Below, one piece after another: positions 1 to 6,239 of a stretch of 6,378 nt of DNA. The stretch is from Ignavibacteriales bacterium. GTDB taxonomy: Bacteria; Bacteroidota; Ignavibacteria; T3Sed10-11. Both the position numbers and the translations under genes were made by a program. Under the pieces are notes generated by a model, which was not told the DNA's origin, ran no database searches, and saw only the letters and a list, made by a program, of their open reading frames with translations. The stretch lies in NCBI GenBank assembly GCA_003560935.1, contig PWJF01000293.1, positions 1 through 6,378 on the forward strand, in the 5' to 3' direction. Positions within the stretch are counted from its first letter, which is position 1. Each line of letters begins with the position of its first letter.

Positions 1-1
1 C

Positions 2-619
2 TGGGTGAAAAATGCAGCGGCATTCATAAAAGAACACGCACCGAAACAACTCGTATCCCTGGGCGGAGAAGGAAAACTTATCGCAGGCGATGAGAACCCG
101 TTGTTTGAGGAAGTCGGCAGATATCCCGAGCTCGATTATCTCACAATGCATCTATGGATTGAAAACTGGCAGCGGTATATTCCCTACAATCCGGATACGT
201 TTGTTCCGGCAACCGGCTTCGCATTCGGGTATCTGGCTGATCATATCGCCGTCGCCGAAAAACTGAACAAACCGCTTGTCCTTGAGGAGTTCGGCGTCTC
301 CCGCGACACCCGAAATTACGACCCGCGCGCTCCGGTTACGTATCGCGACACATTTTATACAATGGTATTCGAAGCGTTATATCATCTTGTTCTGGAGCGT
401 TCTAACCTCGCCGGTTACAACTTATGGTCATGGTCGGGAGAAGGATATCCCGTTGAACCGGGCGTCATGTGGCATCTCGGCGATCCGTTAACAGGCGATC
501 CACCGCATGAGCATCAGGGATGGTATTCCATTTACAAACATGATGAAAGTACGATAGAACTTATACGGAAATATAATGAACGGATCAAAAACATCAGTTG
601 GCAGAGTTGTACACCGTAA
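2..619 (+). CDS. GH5 endo-beta-1,4-mannanase, C-terminal part (5' end outside window)
   Basis: The product would hydrolyse internal beta-1,4-mannosyl bonds of mannans, probably outside the cytoplasm, although its signal peptide lies off the left edge. The frame is open from the first codon in the window (W at 2-4), so the GTG at 5 is not taken as a start. Counting from that GTG, the visible part is the second half of a GH5 TIM barrel: SLGGEG (18-23), DYLTMHLWIENW (44-55), the strand carrying the nucleophile in LVLEEFG (91-97; Glu95, codon 287-289), and the late AGYNLWSWSGEG segment. The last ~40 residues (HQGWYSIY onward) resemble the C-terminal helix of bacterial GH5_7-type mannanases. The acid/base Glu of the NEP motif would lie upstream and cannot be checked. 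The end looks natural (stop 617-619). Family is confident; the subfamily and mannan specificity come from remembered similarity. Confidence 0.88.
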   Translation, partial: WVKNAAAFIKEHAPKQLVSLGGEGKLIAGDENPLFEEVGRYPELDYLTMHLWIENWQRYIPYNPDTFVPATGFAFGYLADHIAVAEKLNKPLVLEEFGVSRDTRNYDPRAPVTYRDTFYTMVFEALYHLVLERSNLAGYNLWSWSGEGYPVEPGVMWHLGDPLTGDPPHEHQGWYSIYKHDESTIELIRKYNERIKNISWQSCTP

Positions 620-687
620 AAATGAATGATTCTGATTTTTATTAAAGCGGGAGTGATGTTGGAGTTTGTGCAGTAATTTGATTTCCA

Positions 688-814
688 CACGGTAACAGCA
701 CGATTGAAGTAAAGGAAATTGCAAACAAGGAGTTCAGTGCTATTCACAGGATATTACTTGTCTCAATGTATGTAAAAGTATAACCAACGGATCAGAAATA
801 TCGAATGGGAATGA
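688..814 (+). pseudogene. Remnant of a second GH5 mannanase 3' end
   Basis: Codons 776-811 followed by TGA (812-814) read KYNQRIRNIEWE. The intact mannanase upstream ends with KYNERIKNISWQ (codons 569-604). The two match at 8 of 12 residues and 26 of 36 bases, and several differences are silent third positions, which suggests both once evolved as protein-coding sequence. Further upstream, 688-708 reads HGNSTIE against HDESTIE of the mannanase, but about 58 extra bases separate the two blocks compared with the intact gene, and the sequence between contains stops. It is therefore read as a decayed tail of a tandem or paralogous copy whose body is gone. The 776-814 block is the firm part; the 688-708 block is weaker and could be chance. 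Confidence 0.55.
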
Positions 815-821
815 TAAAAAA

Positions 822-2015
822 ATGAAAAGCGGGACTATTATCAGATACTGTCTCATCGGATCACTAATCTGCAGTCTTTTCTTCCATATAGGAATCGCAC
901 AATTCCATGATGAATTCGATCAACCTACCATCGATGAATGGCGATTCTTCACCGGCGATGGCAATGCTACAATAGACTTCGTTCAGTCCAACGGCTATGC
1001 TACTATCATAGTGGACGCGACCCGTGATAAACGAAATATTTGGTGGGCACTGATCCAGCGAACCGTTTCAGATGATCTCGATCTGAACATACTGCAAAAC
1101 CCCGACCACGAACTCCGCATCGAGGCTCTCATACGCGTGAGTCATGCACCCAGACGTGTAAACCTGCATGCTCATACACAAAAGACCACCGACTTTCATA
1201 CGCATCTCATGGAATTCGATATACCCGACACCGTACACTGGCACACCATCAGTATGACAACGGAAAATTTTGATGCAGAAACGGGCGACATTGTAAACGC
1301 ACAACTTGCTTTGATGGATTGGGGACTGGGGAAATATAGTGTCGATGTCGATTACTTTAAGGTGTACGTTGTCGATGTTAACAATGCGGAACCCGATAAA
1401 GGCGAACAGGTTTTATATCCACCGCCGCGCTTGAGTCCGGAAATGTTTACCAATAAAGTACCGGTATCGCAAAATGGCATGATCGATTTAGCCTATCCCG
1501 ATGTTAACTACAAAGATTGGTATGCAGCGGATATGTCAGGAAAAATTCCGGTATTGACCGTCAGCGAAACACAATTCGTGATTTTGAGATGGGATCTTGA
1601 ATCATTTAAAGGAAAATCGGTTTCCGGCCCGGGACTCCTTGAATTAACAACCCATTCTCTCCAACGTGCCGAAACCGACATCCATGAATTCGGAAAAATA
1701 CGCGTAGTGGAAATTCTCGAAGGAGATTCAGCGTGGGAACGTGATTCAATAACATTGAACAGCTTGTTGCAAGATCAACCAATTGATCGAGTATTCAATA
1801 CCCAGATGGTAGTTGATGCAGAGGTGTCGGAAACACCGGCATCAACTACCAGGATAACGATACCACGGCCCGTCCTTCAGCGGATGGTCGATGGAAAAAC
1901 AAAAGGACTCGCAATTCGTCCTCTCGGTGCGATCAATGCTGTCTTCTATGCGAAAGAACATATAAATGGAAATAAATGTGCTGTACTGTACCTACATACA
2001 AAGGATATAAATTAA
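822..2015 (+). CDS. Secreted two-domain protein, carbohydrate-binding-module-like
   Basis: This is a 397-residue exported protein with no recognised catalytic motif. A Sec signal peptide covers about residues 1-26 (hydrophobic stretch 7-25, likely cleavage IGIA|Q). Domain 1 (about 29-186) starts DEFDQPTIDEW and alternates beta-type strands, as in a jelly-roll sugar-binding module; it has a His-rich stretch (HAHTQ...DFHTHLMEFDI, 116-134) and an aromatic-rich WW (74-75). A Pro-rich linker follows (YPPPRLSPE, 199-207). Domain 2 (about 245-378) has ILRWDLESFKGK, GLLELTTHSLQR and GLAIRPLGAINAVFYA, recalling DNRLRE-like beta-sandwiches attached to secreted polysaccharide-degrading enzymes. ATG 822 was chosen because it begins the signal peptide and a weak GGGAA lies at 807-811. 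Position after a mannanase suggests polysaccharide binding or cell-surface presentation. Function is inferred; an uncharacterised enzyme cannot be excluded. Confidence 0.75.
   Translation: MKSGTIIRYCLIGSLICSLFFHIGIAQFHDEFDQPTIDEWRFFTGDGNATIDFVQSNGYATIIVDATRDKRNIWWALIQRTVSDDLDLNILQNPDHELRIEALIRVSHAPRRVNLHAHTQKTTDFHTHLMEFDIPDTVHWHTISMTTENFDAETGDIVNAQLALMDWGLGKYSVDVDYFKVYVVDVNNAEPDKGEQVLYPPPRLSPEMFTNKVPVSQNGMIDLAYPDVNYKDWYAADMSGKIPVLTVSETQFVILRWDLESFKGKSVSGPGLLELTTHSLQRAETDIHEFGKIRVVEILEGDSAWERDSITLNSLLQDQPIDRVFNTQMVVDAEVSETPASTTRITIPRPVLQRMVDGKTKGLAIRPLGAINAVFYAKEHINGNKCAVLYLHTKDIN
2001..2005 (+). promoter_or_regulatory. Ribosome binding site for the TTG start at 2016
   Basis: AAGGA sits 10 bases before the TTG at 2016, inside the last codons of the preceding gene. 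It supports initiation at this TTG and suggests translational coupling, because the upstream stop codon (2013-2015) directly abuts the start. Confidence 0.5.
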
Positions 2016-2663
2016 TTGTATAATCAATATATACATAGTGTGCACTATCTGCTTTTTTTACTGTTCTTCTTAATCTGGGGTTGTACACCACCTCCTGAAA
2101 GAGTTGAAACGCCGGCAGCTCCGGCAGTTATCAGTATGTCACCGCTTCCACCGCTCAAAGAAATTTCTCAAGTCGTTATCCCCGAATTATCGGTCATTTT
2201 TTTAATTCGAAAGGACGGTACCGTGGAAGAGGTCAAATTATTAAGTTCAAGCGGAGATCCCAAATGGGATAGTGCTGCAACCGACTCGTTGAGAAATTGG
2301 CGATTTACTTCGCCCCCCGATGACATTGCCGTCAATGGTCGCTGGATACGATACCGGATTCGCATTGAAATAAAGGAACCTACTTTTTTAAATCTCGCTG
2401 AGATCGTTGCTTTCAGCAAAGAGGAAGCCGATTCACTCTATCTACTTCTCCGGGAAGGAACCGATTTTATTATTCTCGCACGGCAAATTCGTGAAGGAAC
2501 CACAACGGAATTCGGAAAAGATCTCGGAACGGTGAACATAGCCCGGTACCCCGAACACGTAAGAAATCAATTGCGCAAACTTCGGGTGAATCAGTACACA
2601 CGACCTATCGAGGTCGGAGATACTTATGTCATCTTTAAGAGATTCGACCATCGTAAAAAATAG
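2016..2663 (+). CDS. Lipoprotein with TonB-C-like and parvulin-like (PPIase) domains
   Basis: This is a 215-residue lipoprotein. The hydrophobic stretch 11-21 leads to a lipobox LIWGC with Cys23 as the lipidation site, then a Pro-rich spacer (TPPPE..., PLPPLKE) to about residue 50. Residues 56-120 fit a TonB C-terminal-type fold: strand ELSVIFLIRKDGTVEEVKLL, SSSGDPKWDSAA, then NWRFTSP as the family's WRFxP signature, ending in RIRIEI. Residues 127-210 resemble a parvulin rotamase: LAEIVAFSKEEADSLYLLLREGTDF, the FGKDLGTV turn, RNQLRKLRVNQYTRPIEVGDTYVIFKR. Its catalytic residues look degenerate, so it may act as a chaperone or binding module. The start is TTG, directly after the TAA of the upstream gene and in the same frame, with AAGGA in front. 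The lipobox shows this is a separate protein and not a readthrough tail. An envelope role, perhaps in folding or binding outer-membrane proteins, is inferred. Confidence 0.8.
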   Translation: MYNQYIHSVHYLLFLLFFLIWGCTPPPERVETPAAPAVISMSPLPPLKEISQVVIPELSVIFLIRKDGTVEEVKLLSSSGDPKWDSAATDSLRNWRFTSPPDDIAVNGRWIRYRIRIEIKEPTFLNLAEIVAFSKEEADSLYLLLREGTDFIILARQIREGTTTEFGKDLGTVNIARYPEHVRNQLRKLRVNQYTRPIEVGDTYVIFKRFDHRKK

Positions 2664-2701
2664 GAACAGCATAATGTTTATTTGACTAACAACAATTAGA
2701 C

Positions 2702-2705
2702 AGGA
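2702..2705 (+). promoter_or_regulatory. Ribosome binding site of the SDR gene
   Basis: AGGA lies six bases before the ATG at 2712, where the Rossmann-fold N-terminus begins. It fixes the start of the epimerase-like gene. Confidence 0.55.
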
Positions 2706-2711
2706 ATAATC

Positions 2712-3704
2712 ATGAAAGTTCTTTTCATCGGCGGCACCGGTAACATCAGTACATCGGTGAGTAGGCTTGCCGTGGAGCGAGGTATCGATCTGTATCTCCT
2801 CAACCGCGGAAAAAGATCTTCACCAATACCGGGTACAAGATCTATTATCGCGGATATAACAAAACCGGAAGAGATATCCGCAGTGTTACAGGATCACTCG
2901 TGGGATGTTGTGGTTAACTGGATTGCATTCATTGAGGAAGATATCCGGCGCGACTTCGGGCTGTTCAACGGAAAAACAAAACAATACATCTTTATCAGTT
3001 CGGCTTCCGCATATCAAAAACCGCTTGCACATCCGGTGGTCACCGAATCAACGCCGCTTAAAAATCCGTACTGGCAGTATTCACGCAATAAAATTGCGTG
3101 CGAAGAACTGCTGTATCACTATTACAGAAACGATCACTTCCCAATCACCGTAGTACGTCCGTCGCATACGTATGATAGGATTATTCCGGTACCAATCGGA
3201 GGCGGACAGGAATATACCACAGTTGACAGGATTAAAAAAGGGGGAAAGATCATTGTACACGGCGACGGCACAACGCTATGGACGTTGACTCATTCGGAGG
3301 ATTTTGCAAAAGCTTTTGTGGGGCTTATCGGTCACCGGCAAGCTATCGGACATTCATTCCACATCACGTCCGATGAAGTACTCACGTGGAATCAAATTCA
3401 TCATATTATTGCAGATGCTGTCGGATGCGAGGCAAACATCGTGCACATCCCCGCAGATCTTCTCGCCGCATACGACGGGAACCTGATCGGCGAATTAACC
3501 GGCGATAAATCGTCAAGCGTTATATTCGACAATTCGAAAATAAAAAAATTTGTTCCCGGTTTTACCGCAACTATTCCATTTTCACAGGGAATTAAACGAA
3601 CGCTCGACTGGTTTCATCAGGATCCTGCCCGCCAAATTATTAATGAGGAAACAAATGCGTGGATCGATAAGGTAATCAATAGCTATGAAAAAATCTCCTT
3701 CTAA
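2712..3704 (+). CDS. NAD-dependent epimerase/dehydratase-like protein (extended SDR)
   Basis: This is a cytoplasmic Rossmann-fold oxidoreductase of 330 residues, full length for the extended short-chain dehydrogenase/reductase family. The dinucleotide-binding loop is GGTGNIS at 7-13 directly after the first strand (MKVLFI). Asp49 in IIADIT fits the adenine-contacting position, SSASAY (96-101) supplies the catalytic Ser/Thr region, and Tyr123/Lys127 in YSRNK form the YxxxK pair. VVRPSHTY (147-154) is the usual post-catalytic strand, and the C-terminal part (about 155-330) is the substrate domain with HGDGTTLWTLTH. The closest remembered relatives are the group of epimerase-like SDRs without assigned substrate that also includes the CSP41-type proteins. 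The substrate is unknown; a nucleotide sugar or sugar-derived compound is a guess from the neighbouring glycoside hydrolases. It starts 48 bases after the lipoprotein gene, so it may be co-transcribed with it. No damage was seen. Confidence 0.88.
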   Translation: MKVLFIGGTGNISTSVSRLAVERGIDLYLLNRGKRSSPIPGTRSIIADITKPEEISAVLQDHSWDVVVNWIAFIEEDIRRDFGLFNGKTKQYIFISSASAYQKPLAHPVVTESTPLKNPYWQYSRNKIACEELLYHYYRNDHFPITVVRPSHTYDRIIPVPIGGGQEYTTVDRIKKGGKIIVHGDGTTLWTLTHSEDFAKAFVGLIGHRQAIGHSFHITSDEVLTWNQIHHIIADAVGCEANIVHIPADLLAAYDGNLIGELTGDKSSSVIFDNSKIKKFVPGFTATIPFSQGIKRTLDWFHQDPARQIINEETNAWIDKVINSYEKISF

Positions 3705-3772
3705 TAGCATTATGCAAAATGATTGGGTGGCAAAATTATAATTTCAAATAAGATGTATCCAACAATAAAATT

Positions 3773-3799
3773 CCCTGCGGCCTCTGCGCTCTCTGCGTT
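3773..3799 (+). repeat. 9-bp-period CTCTGCG-type triple repeat
   Basis: Three 9-base units in a row share the core CTGCG: CCCTGCGGC (3773-3781), CTCTGCGCT (3782-3790) and CTCTGCGTT (3791-3799), followed by an A/T-rich run. It is the only GC-rich patch in an AT-rich spacer and does not code for anything evident. From memory, very similar dispersed sequences occur in intergenic regions of many unrelated bacteria; its role is not known to me. Confidence 0.7.
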
Positions 3800-3834
3800 G
3801 AATTATTTTTTTTATTCTATACAATTTCCTAACC

Positions 3835-3850
3835 AGATTATATATAATCT
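3835..3850 (+). promoter_or_regulatory. 16-bp perfect palindrome overlapping a TATAAT, upstream of GH3
   Basis: AGATTATATATAATCT is a perfect inverted repeat ending 16 bases before the GH3 start codon. It contains TATAAT at 3843-3848, which could serve as a -10 element, but no good -35 was seen at the right distance. A dimeric repressor or activator site is one reading; the AT-only core means chance is also possible. Confidence 0.35.
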
Positions 3851-3858
3851 AAAATACT

Positions 3859-3863
3859 GAGGA
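3859..3863 (+). promoter_or_regulatory. Ribosome binding site of the GH3 gene
   Basis: GAGGA lies three bases before the ATG at 3867. The spacing is short, but it is the only purine-rich candidate and agrees with the start that precedes the first GH3 helix. Confidence 0.5.
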
Positions 3864-3866
3864 ATT

Positions 3867-4622
3867 ATGTTTCAACCCTTACCATATAATGAATCCGATA
3901 AAATGGCACGGGCTGTTCTCTCATCGATGACACTCGATGAGAAAATCGCATACATCGGCGGTGATCGTATGTTTTTCATCAGACCGGTTCCACGATTGAA
4001 TCTCAAAGAAGTGTATATGACCGATGCAACACAGGGTATTCATATCAGAAATAATGTTAGCGACATTGATCTCAGATATTACCAGTTAGAAAAATCTACT
4101 GCATTCCCGTGCCTGCTATTGCTGGCAGCTACCTGGAATCCCGAACTTTCGTACAAATACGCCCAAGCAATCGGTGAGGAATGCCGGGCAGGCGGCATCG
4201 GTATCCTGCTCGGTCCCGGTATGAACATATACCGTCATTCACAATGCGGGAGAAATTTCGAATACTTCGGCGAGGATCCGTTCCTTGTATCGCGTATTGT
4301 CGAACAGTATGTGAAAGGCGTCCAATGCACGGGCACTGCCGCCACCTTAAAGCATTTCGCAGCCAACAACACCGATTACTTCCGGCGAAAGAGCAACTCG
4401 GTCGTCGATGAGCGGACGCTGCATGAAATTTACGTTCCTGCATTCAAGGCAGGCATCGATGCAGGGGCGGAAAAAGAGTTTAAAGATTCACCGGGATACG
4501 GCTATATCCCCGAAGGTGAATCCCTTTACAACGGCTGGAACGATGAAGAGGAAAAGAACCAACCCGTGTACGATATCAATTATAAGGAAGGTATCGTCGA
4601 GGGATATCAGGTTGAGCAGTGA
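3867..4622 (+). pseudogene. GH3 beta-glycosidase gene with large internal deletion and lost 3' part
   Basis: An intact relative would remove beta-linked sugars from oligosaccharide ends. No signal peptide is present, so a cytoplasmic site is likely. Residues 1-201 are a clear GH3 N-terminal barrel: MTLDEKIAYIGG, MTDATQGIHIR (Asp53 in the substrate-binding position), GPGMNIYRHSQCGRNFEYFGEDP (117-138), LKHFAAN with the Lys-His pair (162-163), DERTLHEIYVPAFKAGIDAGA. A normal enzyme then continues to the barrel strand with the nucleophile Asp (SDW motif). Here residue 202 onward reads EKEFKDSPGYGYIPEG...VYDINYKEGIVEGY, which belongs near the EGIFVGYR motif of the C-terminal domain. About 300 residues including the nucleophile are missing, the join (near 4467-4475) keeps frame, and a TGA follows GYQVEQ. 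The 251 residues compare with roughly 730-750 in the family, so the product should be inactive. Mannan specificity is inferred only from the neighbours. Confidence 0.85.
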
Positions 4623-4769
4623 AATACAATTAAAATAATATCCATCGGATCGAGCCGTTTGGTAAAATACGAAGAAATTCTGCACGGAAACGCTAAAGCG
4701 CACTTTATGTTAATTATACTTGACAAAGAGTGCTACTCTATTCGGATTTCAAATCAACGGGGAAAATAA
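4623..4769 (+). other. Unassigned open frame continuing after the GH3 stop
   Basis: The frame of the GH3 gene stays open for 48 codons after its TGA, to TAA at 4767-4769. The first codons (NTIK) could match the GH3 consensus just after the GYR motif (N-I-K-P), which would make the TGA a nonsense change, but the rest (LVKYEEILHGNAKAHF...) does not resemble a GH3 C-terminus that I know. The region up to the GH97 stop holds no convincing terminator; AGAGT/ACTCT at 4727-4739 is a 5-bp hairpin without a T run. Confidence 0.25.
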
Positions 4770-4790
4770 CGGATGAAATTGCCCTCCCTC

Positions 4791-5120
4791 TCACTCCACC
4801 CGTTCAAGCCGCGCCGCCCATCCGCCGCCGGTTGAAAGCTCGATGTTCAGCCGATCGGCGTTGGTAACAGTTCGAATTTCTCTTACATAATCCGTCGCAT
4901 CGCGATTCGCATTGATTCCGTCTTTGAAAATCACAACCCGATATTCACCATCGGGCAAGAATGAAAAATCGATAGTCAATTCCCGCGGATCCCAGTTTGT
5001 CATCGCTCCCACGTACCACGTATCGTCTTTTCGTCGCGCAAGCGCGACGTATTCTCCTACTTTTCCGTCGAGCGGTACCGTTTGATCGAATACGGTCGGT
5101 ACGCTCGTTATAAAGTCCAC
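4791..5120 (-). pseudogene. GH97 C-terminal fragment (beta-sandwich domain)
   Basis: The 109 codons read downward from 5120 form the natural C-terminal domain of GH97 glycosidases: DFITSVPTVFDQT (2-14, the VPTxWDET motif), GKVGEYVALARRKDDTWYVGAMTNWDPRELTIDFSFLPDG (19-58), FKDGINANRDATDY and GGGWAARLERVE ending at TGA (4791-4793). It has no ribosome binding site or start of its own; the GTG at 5118-5120 encodes the residue before DFITS and is not a believable initiator. It is in a different frame from the central fragment and overlaps it at 5108-5120, so it is the tail of the same ancestral gene after an out-of-frame deletion. Confidence 0.85.
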
Positions 5121-6163
5121 GCTCTTTCAAAGGTAATCGCATTCGGATAGGTGCGTTGCAAGCCGGTCGGTTTGTATGATCCGTGAAAGTTTACAAGCAG
5201 CCGGTGTTCCGCCGCTATTCGGGCTGCCCGGTAATAAAAATTCACCACACGCTGATCGTCCCTGTCCATAAAGTCGATCTTAAATCCCTTAATTCCCATC
5301 GCGGCGTAATGCGCAAAGACCTCTTCCATATTCCAGTCGAGGGGAAGCCGACCGGCCCAGAGCAACACACCGACGTTTCGCTCAGTAGCATAGGAGATGA
5401 TCTCCTCAAGATCGATCTCAGGAATTGTTTTCATCAGGTTGGTACCCTGCGCCCATCCCTCATCCAGAAGGATATATTCGATGCCGTTATCGGAGGCAAA
5501 GTCTATGTAATATTTGTATGTGTTTGTATTGATCCCCGCCCGGAAATCTACCCGTGAGATGTTCCAGTCGTTCCACCAATCCCAGGCAAGCTGTCCGGGT
5601 TCGATCCACGATATATCATCGATTCTCGACGGTGACGCGAGTTTGTATACCATATCGTTATTAATCAACTGCTTATCGTGCGTACTCACGACAATAGCGC
5701 ACCATGGATACTTCCGGTTCCCGCCGGTTCTTGCGATGTAATCCGCACGTTTGGTGACGAATGCCTGAAGATCATTGTGGCCTCCCTGATCCTCTTCAAG
5801 CGGAAACCGTGCATAATCGCTGACAAATCCACAGCGGGTCTCTTCATTGATACGGAGGAATCTGCCCGGATAATCTTCCAGGTCGGCTTCAAGGACAGCG
5901 GCTTTTTTCGTTTCGTTCAGTTCTACAAGTAATGGTGTATAGGCAAACCGCTCCTCGTCGAATTCCGATATCTTTATATACGAGTACAAGCTTTCGAATG
6001 ATGAAGCGTACTCATCCTGCTCTCTCGATTCGACATAAGGAACGAACGCATAATGATCTTGCGTAAAATTCAGATCTGCGTATTCCCATTCGATCGTTAT
6101 CTCGTCATCGAACGCGGTGAAAAACCGGTACGCGACACCATCATCATATGCGCGGAAGAGCAA
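5108..6163 (-). pseudogene. GH97 glycosidase, central fragment (broken gene)
   Basis: GH97 enzymes hydrolyse alpha-glucosides or alpha-galactosides in the periplasm of polysaccharide-degrading bacteria. From the TTG at 6163, residues 2-19 (LFRAYDDGVAYRFFTAF) are the end of the N-terminal beta-domain, and about 190-346 form most of the catalytic barrel: LAWDWWNDW (192-200), IEYILLDEGWAQG, VGVLLWAGRLPLDW, MGIKGFKIDFMDRDDQ, VNFHGSYKPTGLQRTYPNAITFE. Asp297 (KIDF) fits the nucleophile of retaining members (Asp415 in Bacteroides BT1871, from memory), suggesting an alpha-galactosidase-like ancestor. The acid/base Glu should lie 55 residues later, at about 352, but the true sequence ends at Glu346, followed by RAWTL and stop. 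The frame then shifts to the C-terminal fragment with about 100 residues missing. The N-terminal ~100 residues are also missing. The TTG has no ribosome binding site. The gene is dead, or the assembly is wrong here. Confidence 0.87.
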
Positions 6164-6165
6164 AC

Positions 6166-6219
6166 CGAAATAGAATAAGTGGTATCGACATGCACTTCGA
6201 TCAGCCCGTCGGGGGATAG
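6166..6219 (-). pseudogene. GH97 N-terminal remnant (SPDG motif)
   Basis: Read downward from 6219, 18 codons give LSPDGLIEVHVDTTYSIS, the typical beginning of a mature GH97 protein (SPDG followed by IxVxV and Y-S-V). It is in a different frame from the FRAYDDG fragment that follows within about ten bases, so the ~100 residues normally between them are gone. The frame is open upstream to a TAA about a dozen codons further, without an ATG or a signal peptide, so the true 5' end may also be lost. Confidence 0.7.
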
Positions 6220-6239
6220 ATCCGTTTTATAATTTTAAT

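Noticed and set aside
726..784. CAAGGA at 726 as the QGWYS part of the mannanase remnant
   Set aside because: Following codons do not match and spacing to KYN is off by four bases; only 776-814, with weaker support at 688-708, holds up.
3733..3744. AAATTATAATTT palindrome after the SDR gene as a terminator
   Set aside because: AT-only 12-mer without a loop or a following T run; it gives no stable hairpin and is expected by chance in AT-rich DNA.
4129..4443. A 104-codon minus-strand frame inside the GH3 gene
   Set aside because: The plus frame has clear GH3 motifs at these positions; the reverse frame is rich in Arg/Cys and matches nothing.
4691..4701. CGCT-AA-AGCG hairpin between the convergent genes as a terminator
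   Set aside because: The stem is only four base pairs with a two-base loop and no U-tract.
4720..4742. TTGACA at 4720-4725 as a plus-strand promoter -35
   Set aside because: No -10 element at 16-18 bases, and no plus-strand gene lies downstream; only the GH97 tail on the other strand follows.
5183..5932. Long plus-strand open frames (124, 75 and 84 codons) opposite the GH97 gene
   Set aside because: They are antisense shadows of a well-conserved GH97 coding region and have no recognisable protein motifs.
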